Origin: an uncultured Ruminococcus sp.
Lineage (GTDB): Bacteria > Bacillota > Clostridia > Oscillospirales > Acutalibacteraceae
Assembly: GCA_902798755.1 (NCBI GenBank)
Contig: CADBYC010000001.1
Coordinates: forward strand, 1 to 64,000
Reading direction: 5' to 3'
DNA: 64,000 nt
The position numbers and the translations under genes were made by a program. The notes under the pieces were generated by a model, which searched no databases, was not told where the DNA came from, and saw nothing but the letters and a program-made list of their open reading frames with translations. Positions 1 through 7,634 of the stretch are shown in pieces (positions within the stretch are counted from its first letter, which is position 1; each line of letters opens with the position of its first letter).

Positions 1-70
1 AAACGGGTGGTTTGCTCTGGGGCTATAAGCCCCTGTTACTGACCCGCGTCTCAAGGCGCGGGCTTTAACT
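1..70. mobile_element. Possible right end of an IS200/IS605 TnpB-type element (partial)
   Basis: This stretch has no gene but contains two tight GC-rich hairpins in a row. One has GGGGC/GCCCC arms around 18-32 and the other has CCCGCG/CGCGGG arms at 43-62, followed by CTTTAAC. Paired hairpins ending in such a tail resemble the conserved 3-prime end of TnpB-type elements, which doubles as the guide-RNA scaffold (omega RNA). The tnpB gene itself would lie left of the window. This is resemblance only, and the hairpins could belong to another repeat. Confidence 0.3.
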
Positions 71-72
71 TT

Positions 73-608
73 GTTCAAGCCTTATTGTCCTTGCCTCTTT
101 GGCTACCCCTAAAGGGGTTTATTTACTGAATGGATCTTCGTATTCTTTTACGCTCAATTTATCCATTGCTATATCCGACTTCTCTTGGTCTTGTATATAT
201 TTCCTTATCGTTGATTCATTTAATCCAACGGTAGAGACATAATATCCCTCAGCCCAAAAGTGCCGATTCCCAAACTTGTACTTTAAATTCGCGTGCTTGT
301 CGAACATCATAAGTGCGCTTTTCCCTTTGAGATATCCCATAAAACTTGACACACTCGTTTTGGGTGGTATACTTAGTAGTAGGTGTACATGGTCGGGCAT
401 CATGTGCCCTTCCAGTATTTCTACCCCCTTGTATTTACACAACGTTCTTATGATATCTCGCAAGCTGGCTCTGTACTGATTATATATTGCTTTTCTTCTG
501 TACTTCGGTACTATTACGATGTGATATTTACATAACCACTTCGTATGGGCTAGGCTATTGTATTGGTTTGCCATAAAACTCTCCTTTCTTCTACAATAAG
601 GCTTGAAC
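73..608. mobile_element. IS200-like insertion sequence bounded by 16-bp inverted repeats
   Basis: A perfect 16-bp inverted repeat, GTTCAAGCCTTATTGT at 73-88 and its complement at 593-608, brackets one tnpA gene. A short hairpin (ACCCC taaa GGGGT, 105-118) lies just past the tnpA stop. IS200/IS605 elements carry subterminal hairpins rather than classical terminal repeats, so the true cleavage sites may lie slightly outside these coordinates. No tnpB is present inside the element. Confidence 0.6.
119..574 (-). CDS. tnpA: IS200/IS605-family transposase TnpA (Y1 HUH)
   Basis: About 151 residues, the usual length for IS200 TnpA. These enzymes cut and rejoin single-stranded transposon ends as dimers using one tyrosine. 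The metal-binding HUH motif is visible as HVH within MMPDHVHLLL, and the candidate catalytic tyrosine lies in the late helix STIRKYIQDQ. I start at MANQYNSL, which follows an AGGAGAG-type ribosome site. The longer frame would start inside the flanking inverted repeat. The gene looks intact, so the element may be active. Confidence 0.9.
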   Translation of the reverse strand: MANQYNSLAHTKWLCKYHIVIVPKYRRKAIYNQYRASLRDIIRTLCKYKGVEILEGHMMPDHVHLLLSIPPKTSVSSFMGYLKGKSALMMFDKHANLKYKFGNRHFWAEGYYVSTVGLNESTIRKYIQDQEKSDIAMDKLSVKEYEDPFSK

Positions 609-829
609 ATCTTTATTGTAACAGATTGGAGAGTTTTTTGTATAACTTTCGACGCGCACCCGCATAGCGGGTGGGAGCGGCACTGTCTAAAGACATTAAG
701 ACGAAAGACGCCGCAAGGTCGGCGCCTTGCAGGGTCAGCATCGCAGTATTGCGGAAAACAGACCGCAAAGGCTGTCTTCTTTCTATCAGGTATCAGTATT
801 TAACAGCAATCTGCCGATTAATGCCGAAT

Positions 830-2101
830 TTACTTATCCGGGATCGGTATCGTCACCTTCACAGACGTCCCCCCGCCCTCACGCGGCGCGACCTCTAATG
901 TACCGCCGCACATCAGCTCAAGCCGCTGTCGGATATTATTCAGGGCGATATGCGGCTCATCATCGTCGGTCGGTTTGAATCCCGGACCGTCGTCGTTTAC
1001 GATGATCTCGCTTGATAAGTCGGTCTGTCGGGTCACGACAGAGATATGGATCGGATCACAGCTCTCATTCATACCGTGCTTGACAGCGTTCTCAACAATA
1101 GGCTGCAGCGTCAGCGGCGGCACGCGGAACATCGTGTGCGGCGTATCGAAGCTGACAAACAGACTGTCCTCGAACTGCGCCTGCTCTACGGCAAGATAAG
1201 CGCGGGTATGCTCGAGCTCATCGTTAAAAGGGATCATTTCCTCGCTGGCGATAGCGGTGAAATTCTTACGCAGGTAGGAGGTAAAGTCCAGCGTGACCTG
1301 CTTGGCTTTAGCGGGATCCTGATCGCAAAGATAGTAAATACCCATCATGGTATTATAGATGAAGTGCGGACGCATCTGCAGCACCATGACGCTGGAGCGC
1401 TGATGCGCGATCTCACGCTGCTGGCGCATATACTGCTCCATGTTATCGGAAATGATAAAGCCGAACATCGTCAGCGCGCAGAGGGCGATGCCGAATACGA
1501 CCATCATATCAACAGCGATCAACATATGCATGACGACAGCGACCGTCATGGTAAACAGATAGACAAGAAGCCCGATAAAATACTTTTTTGAGAGCTTTTT
1601 ATGCCTTCTGAAAACAGCCGCTATGTTGAGGATCATGATCACGATCAGCGGGATCAGCAGAAGAACATAGCCCGGACCGCGATAGTAGCGATTATTCTCT
1701 TCTGTGTAATAGATAAAGTCCGTAAACTGAGCAAACACCATGATCAAGAGGAATATGATCCATAACGCAACAACAGTGCGGAACAGCACGCTGTTTTTTA
1801 TGCTTTCCGAACAACGATGCAGCAGAAGCAATATCGGCATAAGCGTCAGCACGGAGAAAAACAAATATTCAGTAATATAGATCACTTTTTCCACTGCCGC
1901 CATTTTGGGGTCTTTGTAGATGATCGTGTCTGCAAACATAGCGATGACATACAAAAGAAGCAGTGAAAACAGCGTGATAAAATACCGCTTGCTCCACCTG
2001 TCAAGCGCGGGCAAAAGAGCGAAGAGCGCTATACCGGCAGCCATCATCATCAGCAGAGCGCCGCCTAACGTATAAACAACGATATCGCTCCATTCGGTCA
2101 T
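830..2101 (-). CDS. LytS/YesM-type membrane sensor histidine kinase
   Basis: About 423 residues. The N-terminal half holds six or seven hydrophobic segments. It is followed by a LytS-family phosphoacceptor region (RPHFIYNT, with the histidine) and a GHKL ATPase domain with N-box (PIVENAVKHG) and NDDGPGF. Such kinases phosphorylate a partner receiver domain. The ATG at 2101 overlaps the TGA of the upstream XRE-receiver gene (ATGA), so the two are translationally coupled and likely partners. A longer frame to 2209 would overlap that gene by more than 100 bases and is not used. The sensed signal is unknown. Confidence 0.85.
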   Translation of the reverse strand: MTEWSDIVVYTLGGALLMMMAAGIALFALLPALDRWSKRYFITLFSLLLLYVIAMFADTIIYKDPKMAAVEKVIYITEYLFFSVLTLMPILLLLHRCSESIKNSVLFRTVVALWIIFLLIMVFAQFTDFIYYTEENNRYYRGPGYVLLLIPLIVIMILNIAAVFRRHKKLSKKYFIGLLVYLFTMTVAVVMHMLIAVDMMVVFGIALCALTMFGFIISDNMEQYMRQQREIAHQRSSVMVLQMRPHFIYNTMMGIYYLCDQDPAKAKQVTLDFTSYLRKNFTAIASEEMIPFNDELEHTRAYLAVEQAQFEDSLFVSFDTPHTMFRVPPLTLQPIVENAVKHGMNESCDPIHISVVTRQTDLSSEIIVNDDGPGFKPTDDDEPHIALNNIRQRLELMCGGTLEVAPREGGGTSVKVTIPIPDK

Positions 2102-2697
2102 ACGCCCTCGCCTCCCGTCCAAAACGGGTATCTCAGGTTTTGGAGCTGTTCTCTGACGCCGTCGGGTGTGATCGGCTTGAGCATAAAGCCGCTCGCGCCC
2201 GTACTCCAAGCGTCAAGCGCGTACTCGCTGTAAGCGGTCAAAAACACGATATTGGTACGGGGATTGATGCTGAGGAGCGTGCGGCACAGCTCCAACCCGC
2301 TGGTATTCCTCAGCTCTATATCCAAAAAAGCAAGCGCGACGCGGTTCGCCTTTGCGTATTCAACGGCTTCGGAAGCCTGTGTAAAGCCCATGACCGTCGC
2401 GTGAGGCATGACTTCTTCAAGAATGGGCAATCCTCCTGTAAGGATCAGCTTTCTGTCGTCCACCATAATGACGTTAGGGCATTCGTCGCTTTGCGCTGCC
2501 GCCGAGAGCAGCATATTGACGTCTACATCTAAAACTTCGGAGAGTCGGGCGATCATCGCGGCGTCAGGCAGACGGCTGCCTGTCTCCCATCGCACTACCG
2601 TAGAACGGGTCACATACATCTTATCAGCCAATGCCTGCTGGGAAAGCCCTGTTTCAGTTCTCAGTTTTCTTAAGGTATCTGAAAAAAACAGACTCAT
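2098..2697 (-). CDS. XRE helix-turn-helix fused to a response-regulator receiver domain
   Basis: 199 residues. Residues about 6-65 form a Cro/CI-type helix-turn-helix (GLSQQALADKMYVTRSTVVR). Residues about 75-190 form a receiver domain with the acidic pair VDD, phosphoacceptor aspartate in LAFLDIE, LTAY and the conserved lysine in LKPI. This is the reverse of the usual receiver-first order, and there is no LytTR output domain although the partner kinase is LytS-like. The gene precedes and overlaps that kinase. A minus-strand promoter candidate lies at 2759-2788. Presumably phosphorylation alters DNA binding or dimerisation. Confidence 0.85.
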   Translation of the reverse strand: MSLFFSDTLRKLRTETGLSQQALADKMYVTRSTVVRWETGSRLPDAAMIARLSEVLDVDVNMLLSAAAQSDECPNVIMVDDRKLILTGGLPILEEVMPHATVMGFTQASEAVEYAKANRVALAFLDIELRNTSGLELCRTLLSINPRTNIVFLTAYSEYALDAWSTGASGFMLKPITPDGVREQLQNLRYPFWTGGEGV

Positions 2698-2758
2698 TCT
2701 ATGTCATACTCCGTCGTTTGTGGTTGTTTTTACTGTTTTCGAGAAAATTCTACACTAT

Positions 2759-2788
2759 ATTATACACAAAATCAAAACAGAAAAACAA
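2759..2788 (-). promoter_or_regulatory. Promoter candidate for the XRE-receiver/kinase operon
   Basis: Read on the minus strand, TTGTTT (2788-2783) and a perfect TATAAT (2764-2759) are separated by 18 bases, about 60 bases upstream of the regulator start. An inverted repeat with GCTGTTCC/GGAACAGC arms (2807-2827) lies just upstream and could be an operator. Confidence 0.5.
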
Positions 2789-2926
2789 GGGCTTTTCATT
2801 TATTTAGCTGTTCCATTATGGAACAGCAAGAAAAAATTTTTATTTAAGGCGCGATCATTCTCCCGCGGGCTGTGTTTCTGCGGAAATAATCAAGCATTTT
2901 GTGTTTTCTTTCGCTCTGCTGTTTAC

Positions 2927-2972
2927 AAAAAAAAAACAGAATCACCGTGCCGTCAAGCACACGATGATTCTG
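2927..2972 (-). terminator. Rho-independent terminator after the aldo/keto reductase
   Basis: On the minus strand a 13-bp stem with one mismatch (arms 2937-2949 and 2960-2972) is followed by a run of about ten T residues. It lies just beyond the stop of the reductase gene. Confidence 0.8.
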
Positions 2973-2986
2973 TCTGTTTATCTTCA

Positions 2987-3829
2987 TTATGCTTTTTCAA
3001 ATTCGGGGCGCCAAGCGGCGAAACCGTCGAGCTGGGCGTCGGTGCGGTGATAATAGCGCTCTCCCCTGTCGAGCTGCGCGATCCGCGCCATCTCTTCTTC
3101 CGTCAGCCTGAAATCCATGATATCAAGGTTGTCTTTGATATGATCGACGTTCTTACTGCCGGGGATCACGACAAAGCCCATCTGCGTATGCCATCTGAGA
3201 ATGACCTGTGCGGGAGATTTGCCGTACTTTTCGCCAAGCTCGGCAAAGACGGGTTCTTCCATCAGGCTCTTGTCGCCGTGACCGAGGGGATACCATGACA
3301 TCAGCCTGATCCCGTATTGGTCGAGGGTCTCGCGCAGTTCCTTCTGTGTATAATACGGGTGAGCCTCCACCTGGATAAACTGCGGCGCGATCTCCCATTT
3401 CGTTTTTAGCTCAGCGATATACTTGCCCTCGAAGTTGGAGATACCGATGCTCTTTGCCTTACCCTCTTTGTAGGCTTTCTCGAGCTGACGGTAGCCCTCA
3501 AGCCAGTTGCCCGCGGGCTGGTGGATATAGAGCAGATCGACATAGTTCACGCCGAGGCGTTCGAGGGTTTCATCAACGGCGTTCGGGTTCTCATATTCGC
3601 TCGGCCAAAGCTTGGTGGAAAGAAAAACCTCTCCCCTGTCCGCTCCGCTCTCCCTGATACCGCGTCCGACCGCGCGCTCGTTGACATAGGCGTTGGCGGT
3701 ATCAACAAGAGAATAGCCCATGTTCAGCGCTTCACGCACGCTGTTCTGCGCGTCAGCGGGGCTGAGCATAAAGGTGCCGATACCGATGACAGGACACTGC
3801 AGTCCGTTGTTTAAAGTGATATATTCCAT
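2987..3829 (-). CDS. Aldo/keto reductase
   Basis: About 280 residues, a full-length single TIM-barrel NAD(P)H-dependent oxidoreductase of the AKR5-like group. The catalytic tetrad is visible as D43, Y48 (DTANAYVNE), K73 (STKLW) and H103 (YIHQP). I start at the second of two adjacent ATGs because GGAGG is six bases upstream; an extended frame to 3904 lacks a ribosome site. It lies downstream of the flavodoxin on the same strand with a 26-base gap, so the pair is probably one unit controlled by the divergent LysR regulator. The substrate cannot be told. Confidence 0.9.
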   Translation of the reverse strand: MEYITLNNGLQCPVIGIGTFMLSPADAQNSVREALNMGYSLVDTANAYVNERAVGRGIRESGADRGEVFLSTKLWPSEYENPNAVDETLERLGVNYVDLLYIHQPAGNWLEGYRQLEKAYKEGKAKSIGISNFEGKYIAELKTKWEIAPQFIQVEAHPYYTQKELRETLDQYGIRLMSWYPLGHGDKSLMEEPVFAELGEKYGKSPAQVILRWHTQMGFVVIPGSKNVDHIKDNLDIMDFRLTEEEMARIAQLDRGERYYHRTDAQLDGFAAWRPEFEKA

Positions 3830-3855
3830 CATGTTCCTCCTTAAAGTGAATTTCG

Positions 3856-4377
3856 TTAAATCAAACCGTTCGCGGACAGCCAGCGCTGTACGCTGTTTTT
3901 GCAATTTGCGGCTTTACTGCCGGTGATGGGGAGTCCGCCCTTGACGGTCGCGCCCGGACAAGTGCGCTTGATATCGCGCTCACTGCCGCCCATGCCGCTG
4001 CCCTCGTTGGTGCACAGGGGCAGAATGGTCTTGCCGCTGAAATCGAAGGCTTCAAGGAAGGTGAACACCGCCATCGGCATCGTGCCCCAATAGTTGGGAT
4101 AAGCGAGCACGATCGTATCATATTCGTCGATCGAATCGGGCATGGACACAAGCGCGGGACGAGCCTTCGAGCGCAGATCCTTTTTCGCTTCATCAATACA
4201 GGTCATGTAGACAGGCGAATAGGGGGTCTCCATCTCGATCTTGAACGTATCGGCAGGGATCAGCTCGCTGATGATATCGCAGACGATCTCGGTATTGCCC
4301 ACCTTTACATAGCGCATCGCGCCCGCAAAGTAGTTTTCGTCCGCTCTCGAAAAATATGCGATCAAAGTTTTAGCCAT
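3856..4377 (-). CDS. Flavodoxin-family protein
   Basis: About 173 residues. It begins with the flavodoxin FMN-binding loop region (LIAYFSRADEN) and contains the later loop VLAYPNYWGTMPMAVFTFLE. This family includes FMN electron carriers and quinone or flavin reductases. The start at MAKTLIAYF is preceded by GGAGGTCACGACA; the longer frame adds an unsupported leader. It is divergent from a LysR regulator with overlapping promoters, which suggests LysR control together with the aldo/keto reductase, as in redox-responsive loci. The physiological partner is unknown. Confidence 0.85.
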   Translation of the reverse strand: MAKTLIAYFSRADENYFAGAMRYVKVGNTEIVCDIISELIPADTFKIEMETPYSPVYMTCIDEAKKDLRSKARPALVSMPDSIDEYDTIVLAYPNYWGTMPMAVFTFLEAFDFSGKTILPLCTNEGSGMGGSERDIKRTCPGATVKGGLPITGSKAANCKNSVQRWLSANGLI

Positions 4378-4408
4378 TGTCGTGACCTCCTGTTTATTTT
4401 CTGTCTTT

Positions 4409-4455
4409 ATTATAGCCGAATAATATTGCAAAGTCCAATCGAATTATGCTATAAT
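4409..4455. promoter_or_regulatory. Overlapping divergent promoters for flavodoxin and LysR gene, with a T-N11-A box
   Basis: Rightward: TTGCAA (4426-4431), 18-base spacer, TATAAT (4450-4455). Leftward: TTGGAC (4438-4433), 18-base spacer, TATAAT (4414-4409). The two overlap face to face. ATTGCAAAGTCCAAT at 4425-4439 fits the T-N11-A dyad typical of LysR regulators and covers both -35 boxes, so one bound regulator could control both directions. Confidence 0.65.
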
Positions 4456-4487
4456 TGATTTAATATTTAAATAACAGAGGTACCGTT

Positions 4488-5375
4488 ATGACGACCAAAC
4501 AAATCGACTATTGCATTGAACTGGCGCGGACGCTCAATTTCAGCCGTGCGGCGGAGAATCAATTCGTCAGTCAGCCAACGTTTTCTTACCAGATCAGGCT
4601 GTTAGAGGACGAGATCGGCTTTTCGATCTTTGAACGCAGCGGCAAGGGCGCGTCGCTCACGCCGGCGGGAGCGCAGTTCGTCAGCTTTCTGTCGGGTATG
4701 CGCGAGGATCTGAAACGCGCGATCGAACAGGGGCAGAATTTCAGCGCGAAGTACAAGGACACGATCACCGTCAGCCTGATGGTACGGCAGGCGATCTGCT
4801 TTCTGCCCGAAGCGATGCGGCTCTTTGCTCAGACGGCGCCTGACGTACAGATCGTGCCGAGATTCCAATATGAGGGCGGTATGGAGAGCTTTCTCAAGGG
4901 TGACGCGGATATCCTGTTCTCCCTCAAGGAGCATACGCGACAGCTGTCGAATGTGACTGTACACGACCTGTTTGACAGTCATATCTATCTGATCGCGCAG
5001 AGAGACGATCCGCTCGCCGACAAAAACCTCATCACCGAAAACGATCTCTACGGCAGGACGCTGATGGTGGGCGGCGGTTCACCCGCGGCGCTCAGAGCGG
5101 TACAGCACCGGCTGATCTCGACGGGAAAGATCAACTACTTCAACAGCGCGGATCACGACACGACTCTTGTCAATGTTGCCGCAGGAAAGGGAGTCTGCTT
5201 AGCGCCGGGCTTCCTCAACGACCACAGCGGTCAGTTCGCGTGGATCCCCTTTGACTGCGAGGAACGCTTTGAATGTGTGCTTTGTACGCACAAAAACGAT
5301 TCACGGCAGAGCCTCACGGCATTTATCTCGCTACTTAAAAAGCTATACGAGGACGCGGTAGCGTTCCCGCTGTAA
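4488..5375 (+). CDS. LysR-family transcriptional regulator
   Basis: 295 residues, standard family length. The N-terminal winged helix-turn-helix is clear (LNFSRAAENQFVSQPTFSYQI, about residues 15-35), followed by a substrate-binding domain. It is divergent from the flavodoxin/aldo-keto reductase pair and is presumably their regulator, probably also controlling itself through the shared 110-base region. The effector cannot be inferred. The ATG follows AGAGGTACCGTT. The gene ends shortly before a 21-bp perfect hairpin. Confidence 0.9.
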   Translation: MTTKQIDYCIELARTLNFSRAAENQFVSQPTFSYQIRLLEDEIGFSIFERSGKGASLTPAGAQFVSFLSGMREDLKRAIEQGQNFSAKYKDTITVSLMVRQAICFLPEAMRLFAQTAPDVQIVPRFQYEGGMESFLKGDADILFSLKEHTRQLSNVTVHDLFDSHIYLIAQRDDPLADKNLITENDLYGRTLMVGGGSPAALRAVQHRLISTGKINYFNSADHDTTLVNVAAGKGVCLAPGFLNDHSGQFAWIPFDCEERFECVLCTHKNDSRQSLTAFISLLKKLYEDAVAFPL

Positions 5376-5396
5376 ACGCCGAATCAGACGATCATT

Positions 5397-5440
5397 ATAC
5401 AGCAAAGGACATTCACGAGCGTGAATGTCCTTTGCTGTAT
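5397..5440. terminator. Long perfect hairpin between convergent genes
   Basis: Arms 5397-5417 and 5420-5440 form 21 perfect base pairs with a two-base loop. It lies between the stops of the convergent LysR and DUF308-like genes, so a bidirectional terminator is likely. It lacks a strong T tract on either side. Confidence 0.6.
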
Positions 5441-5452
5441 CAGATAACGCTA

Positions 5453-5995
5453 TTACTGAATGTAAACGATGGCGGTCTTGCGGAACGCGTCATAGATACG
5501 CAGGATCCCCGAAGAAGCCAAGCTGATCGCAAAGCCGTAAACGAGGAAATCGGTATTGCGGAAAACAAGACCGAGCACGATCATGGCGATGGCTAAGCCC
5601 ATTTCAAGAAAGCCGATGACGATCTTCTTTTTCCAGACAGGAGAATCGTTTTTCTTCGCTTCAAACGCCCTGAGAATATCGATCGCGCCCGCGAACGCGT
5701 AGATCGCCAGTAGATACGCGAGAACGATATAGTCCGAGGCAGTGGCAAGGGTGAGCGTAAACATGGCGGCGTCCAGTACGATGATCGACTGGTACAGAAT
5801 GATCTTGCCGCCGACCATATGGCGCGCCATTCTGAAATAGTAGATCAACAGCCTCAGTCCGTACGCAAGCATCATCAAGCTGATGATCAGATACACGTAG
5901 TCAAAGGTGCTTTGGGGAGCCAGCGCGATAAAGGCGGCGAGCAACAATAGGAATACGCCTGTCACGAAGCTCTTGATATGCTGAAACTTACTCAC
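5453..5995 (-). CDS. DUF308/HdeD-like six-helix membrane protein
   Basis: 180 residues with about six transmembrane segments arranged as paired helices and short charged loops, which is the pattern of the DUF308/HdeD family. HdeD is linked to acid resistance in enterobacteria, but the role in Clostridia is not established. It is the last gene of the minus-strand operon that starts with the alarmone synthetase, and its start overlaps the stop of the preceding gene by four bases (ATGA). Confidence 0.75.
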   Translation of the reverse strand: MSKFQHIKSFVTGVFLLLLAAFIALAPQSTFDYVYLIISLMMLAYGLRLLIYYFRMARHMVGGKIILYQSIIVLDAAMFTLTLATASDYIVLAYLLAIYAFAGAIDILRAFEAKKNDSPVWKKKIVIGFLEMGLAIAMIVLGLVFRNTDFLVYGFAISLASSGILRIYDAFRKTAIVYIQ

Positions 5996-7161
5996 GCTTT
6001 ATCCCCTCCCCCGCTGCTCTGTATCAGCCGCCTAAAGTCCTTCATGCCCTTGAAGCCTTTCTCACGGTACTCGATCGAATAGCCCGCGAGCTTGTTGCCC
6101 GAGCGGTAGATACGGTTCGTGACCATGCTCTTCTGCGATAAGGCGGCAAGAATGAATCTGCCGATAAAGGTATCGTCCTTTTTATCCTTGTCGGCTGACG
6201 TGTACTCCGACTGATAGCGTTCGAGGTCGAACGGCTCAGGCTCTTTGCCCGAGAGCTTTACTCCCAGCGCCTTCCAATCCTCTGAGGAATCAGGCTGACG
6301 CTTTGTGATGATACGCATGATCTCCTCACGGTAGGGCTCGACCGACTCAGAATCGTAACGCCCGACTTCAAAGGTCTCTGTCTCGCCGCGGAGATATTTC
6401 ATCGCGTAGACCATCTGCGTGAAAGCGCAATAATAGTCGGAGGGGTTGTTCTTGATCAGCTCCTCGTACTCGCCCCACGCGGGCAGATACTTATAGCGGA
6501 TAAAGCTGTAGTCGGGCAGGTGACCCGCTCTGCCGTGGCCGAGATTCATGATCGAATTCTCGCTGTTGGAATAGATACTGCTGATATAGACGCTGTTGTC
6601 GAGGTCGTCGGGAGCGGACACGCTGTGGCGGAAATTGATCTTCTTCTCGCTCACGCCGTCCTCATTCTCAAACAGCTCATAGAAATAGTTATTGGTATTG
6701 TTGATGACCAGAGAGGGCGTGCCCGCGAAATTTTGATGCGCCCATGTATCGGAAAGCACGTGCATGGCAACGCCGACCGCCTGCAGGCTCTTGCCCTTGG
6801 CGAGGTCTACGGTAGGCGCGAGCAGCTCGCCGTTAGGTTTACAGATCAGGCGGTACTTTTGCAGATAGCCTTTGGAACAGCGCTTTTTCGGCATGGCGTG
6901 CAGATTGCCGGGCAGGAAATGGAACGAAGCCCAGATACGAGTGATATTCTGCAAGCCGATCTTGCCCGTGCGCGAATCCATCAGCTCGAGCTGCATTTGG
7001 GTCGTCGCGGCGGCAGCGGGAGCTTTGAGCTTTGAGAGCAGCGTGAGGGTGCAATGATCCACCATTCGGTCGCTGTAGGAGACGTCCTGCGCTTCCTCGT
7101 GCGAGTATCCCGCGAGGATCGCCGCGCAGTAGGTCGCGTAATAATGAAAATCCGCGTTCAT
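5992..7161 (-). CDS. DUF6765-like protein with zinc phospholipase C-like histidine motifs
   Basis: 389 residues, no signal peptide. It opens with NADFHYYATYCAA and carries a histidine/aspartate-rich core: AMHVLSDTWAHQNFAG (about residues 135-150) and LGHGRAGHLPD (about 210-220). These resemble metal ligands of the alpha-helical zinc phospholipase C/S1-P1 nuclease fold. I recognise the family as one of unknown function (DUF6765). It overlaps its neighbours by four bases on both sides, so it is firmly in the operon. A hydrolase on phospholipids or other phosphodiesters is inference only. Confidence 0.65.
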   Translation of the reverse strand: MNADFHYYATYCAAILAGYSHEEAQDVSYSDRMVDHCTLTLLSKLKAPAAAATTQMQLELMDSRTGKIGLQNITRIWASFHFLPGNLHAMPKKRCSKGYLQKYRLICKPNGELLAPTVDLAKGKSLQAVGVAMHVLSDTWAHQNFAGTPSLVINNTNNYFYELFENEDGVSEKKINFRHSVSAPDDLDNSVYISSIYSNSENSIMNLGHGRAGHLPDYSFIRYKYLPAWGEYEELIKNNPSDYYCAFTQMVYAMKYLRGETETFEVGRYDSESVEPYREEIMRIITKRQPDSSEDWKALGVKLSGKEPEPFDLERYQSEYTSADKDKKDDTFIGRFILAALSQKSMVTNRIYRSGNKLAGYSIEYREKGFKGMKDFRRLIQSSGGGDKA

Positions 7162-7634
7162 GCCTTGCTCTCCTCCCCTCTGTCCCGCTCTTTTCTGAGC
7201 TTTCTCAGGGTAACGGAATAGACCATCAGCTCGATCAGAAAGACGTATCTCGTCAGGTCGATAATGAGCGTGACGATGATCTCAAACCAATCCTTCAGCT
7301 TAGACAGGGAATACAGCTCCATCAAAATGGCAATCGTGCTGACGAAGATGATCCAGCCCACCATGAAGAGGTACAGCACCGACTTGCGCTTTCCCCTGCC
7401 CTCCGCGCGGGCGGACATACCGATCCACAGATACACCAAGGGGATCAGGATTGCCACCGCCCATACGAATATGGCGATGACGGTTATGTACTCGTCGCCG
7501 TCGATGCCGACGGACTGCGCTCCTAAGAAAAGGTAGGATAAAATGAATTTGAGAAAGCCCCAGAAGCCAAAGGCGATGATACCTGTGCCGATAGTAGTCA
7601 AATTGCTTTCAAGCCTTCTGATTTTGACGTCCAT
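7158..7634 (-). CDS. Four-helix membrane protein of unknown function
   Basis: About 158 residues with four hydrophobic segments and a charged C-terminus (KLRKERDRGEESKA). I recognise no family. The ATG at 7634 shares one base with the kinase stop (TGATG); a TTG one codon earlier is also possible. It lies between the kinase and the DUF6765-like gene with overlapping ends. That suggests it works with the kinase, or anchors a membrane process that the kinase controls. Confidence 0.6.
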   Translation of the reverse strand: MDVKIRRLESNLTTIGTGIIAFGFWGFLKFILSYLFLGAQSVGIDGDEYITVIAIFVWAVAILIPLVYLWIGMSARAEGRGKRKSVLYLFMVGWIIFVSTIAILMELYSLSKLKDWFEIIVTLIIDLTRYVFLIELMVYSVTLRKLRKERDRGEESKA

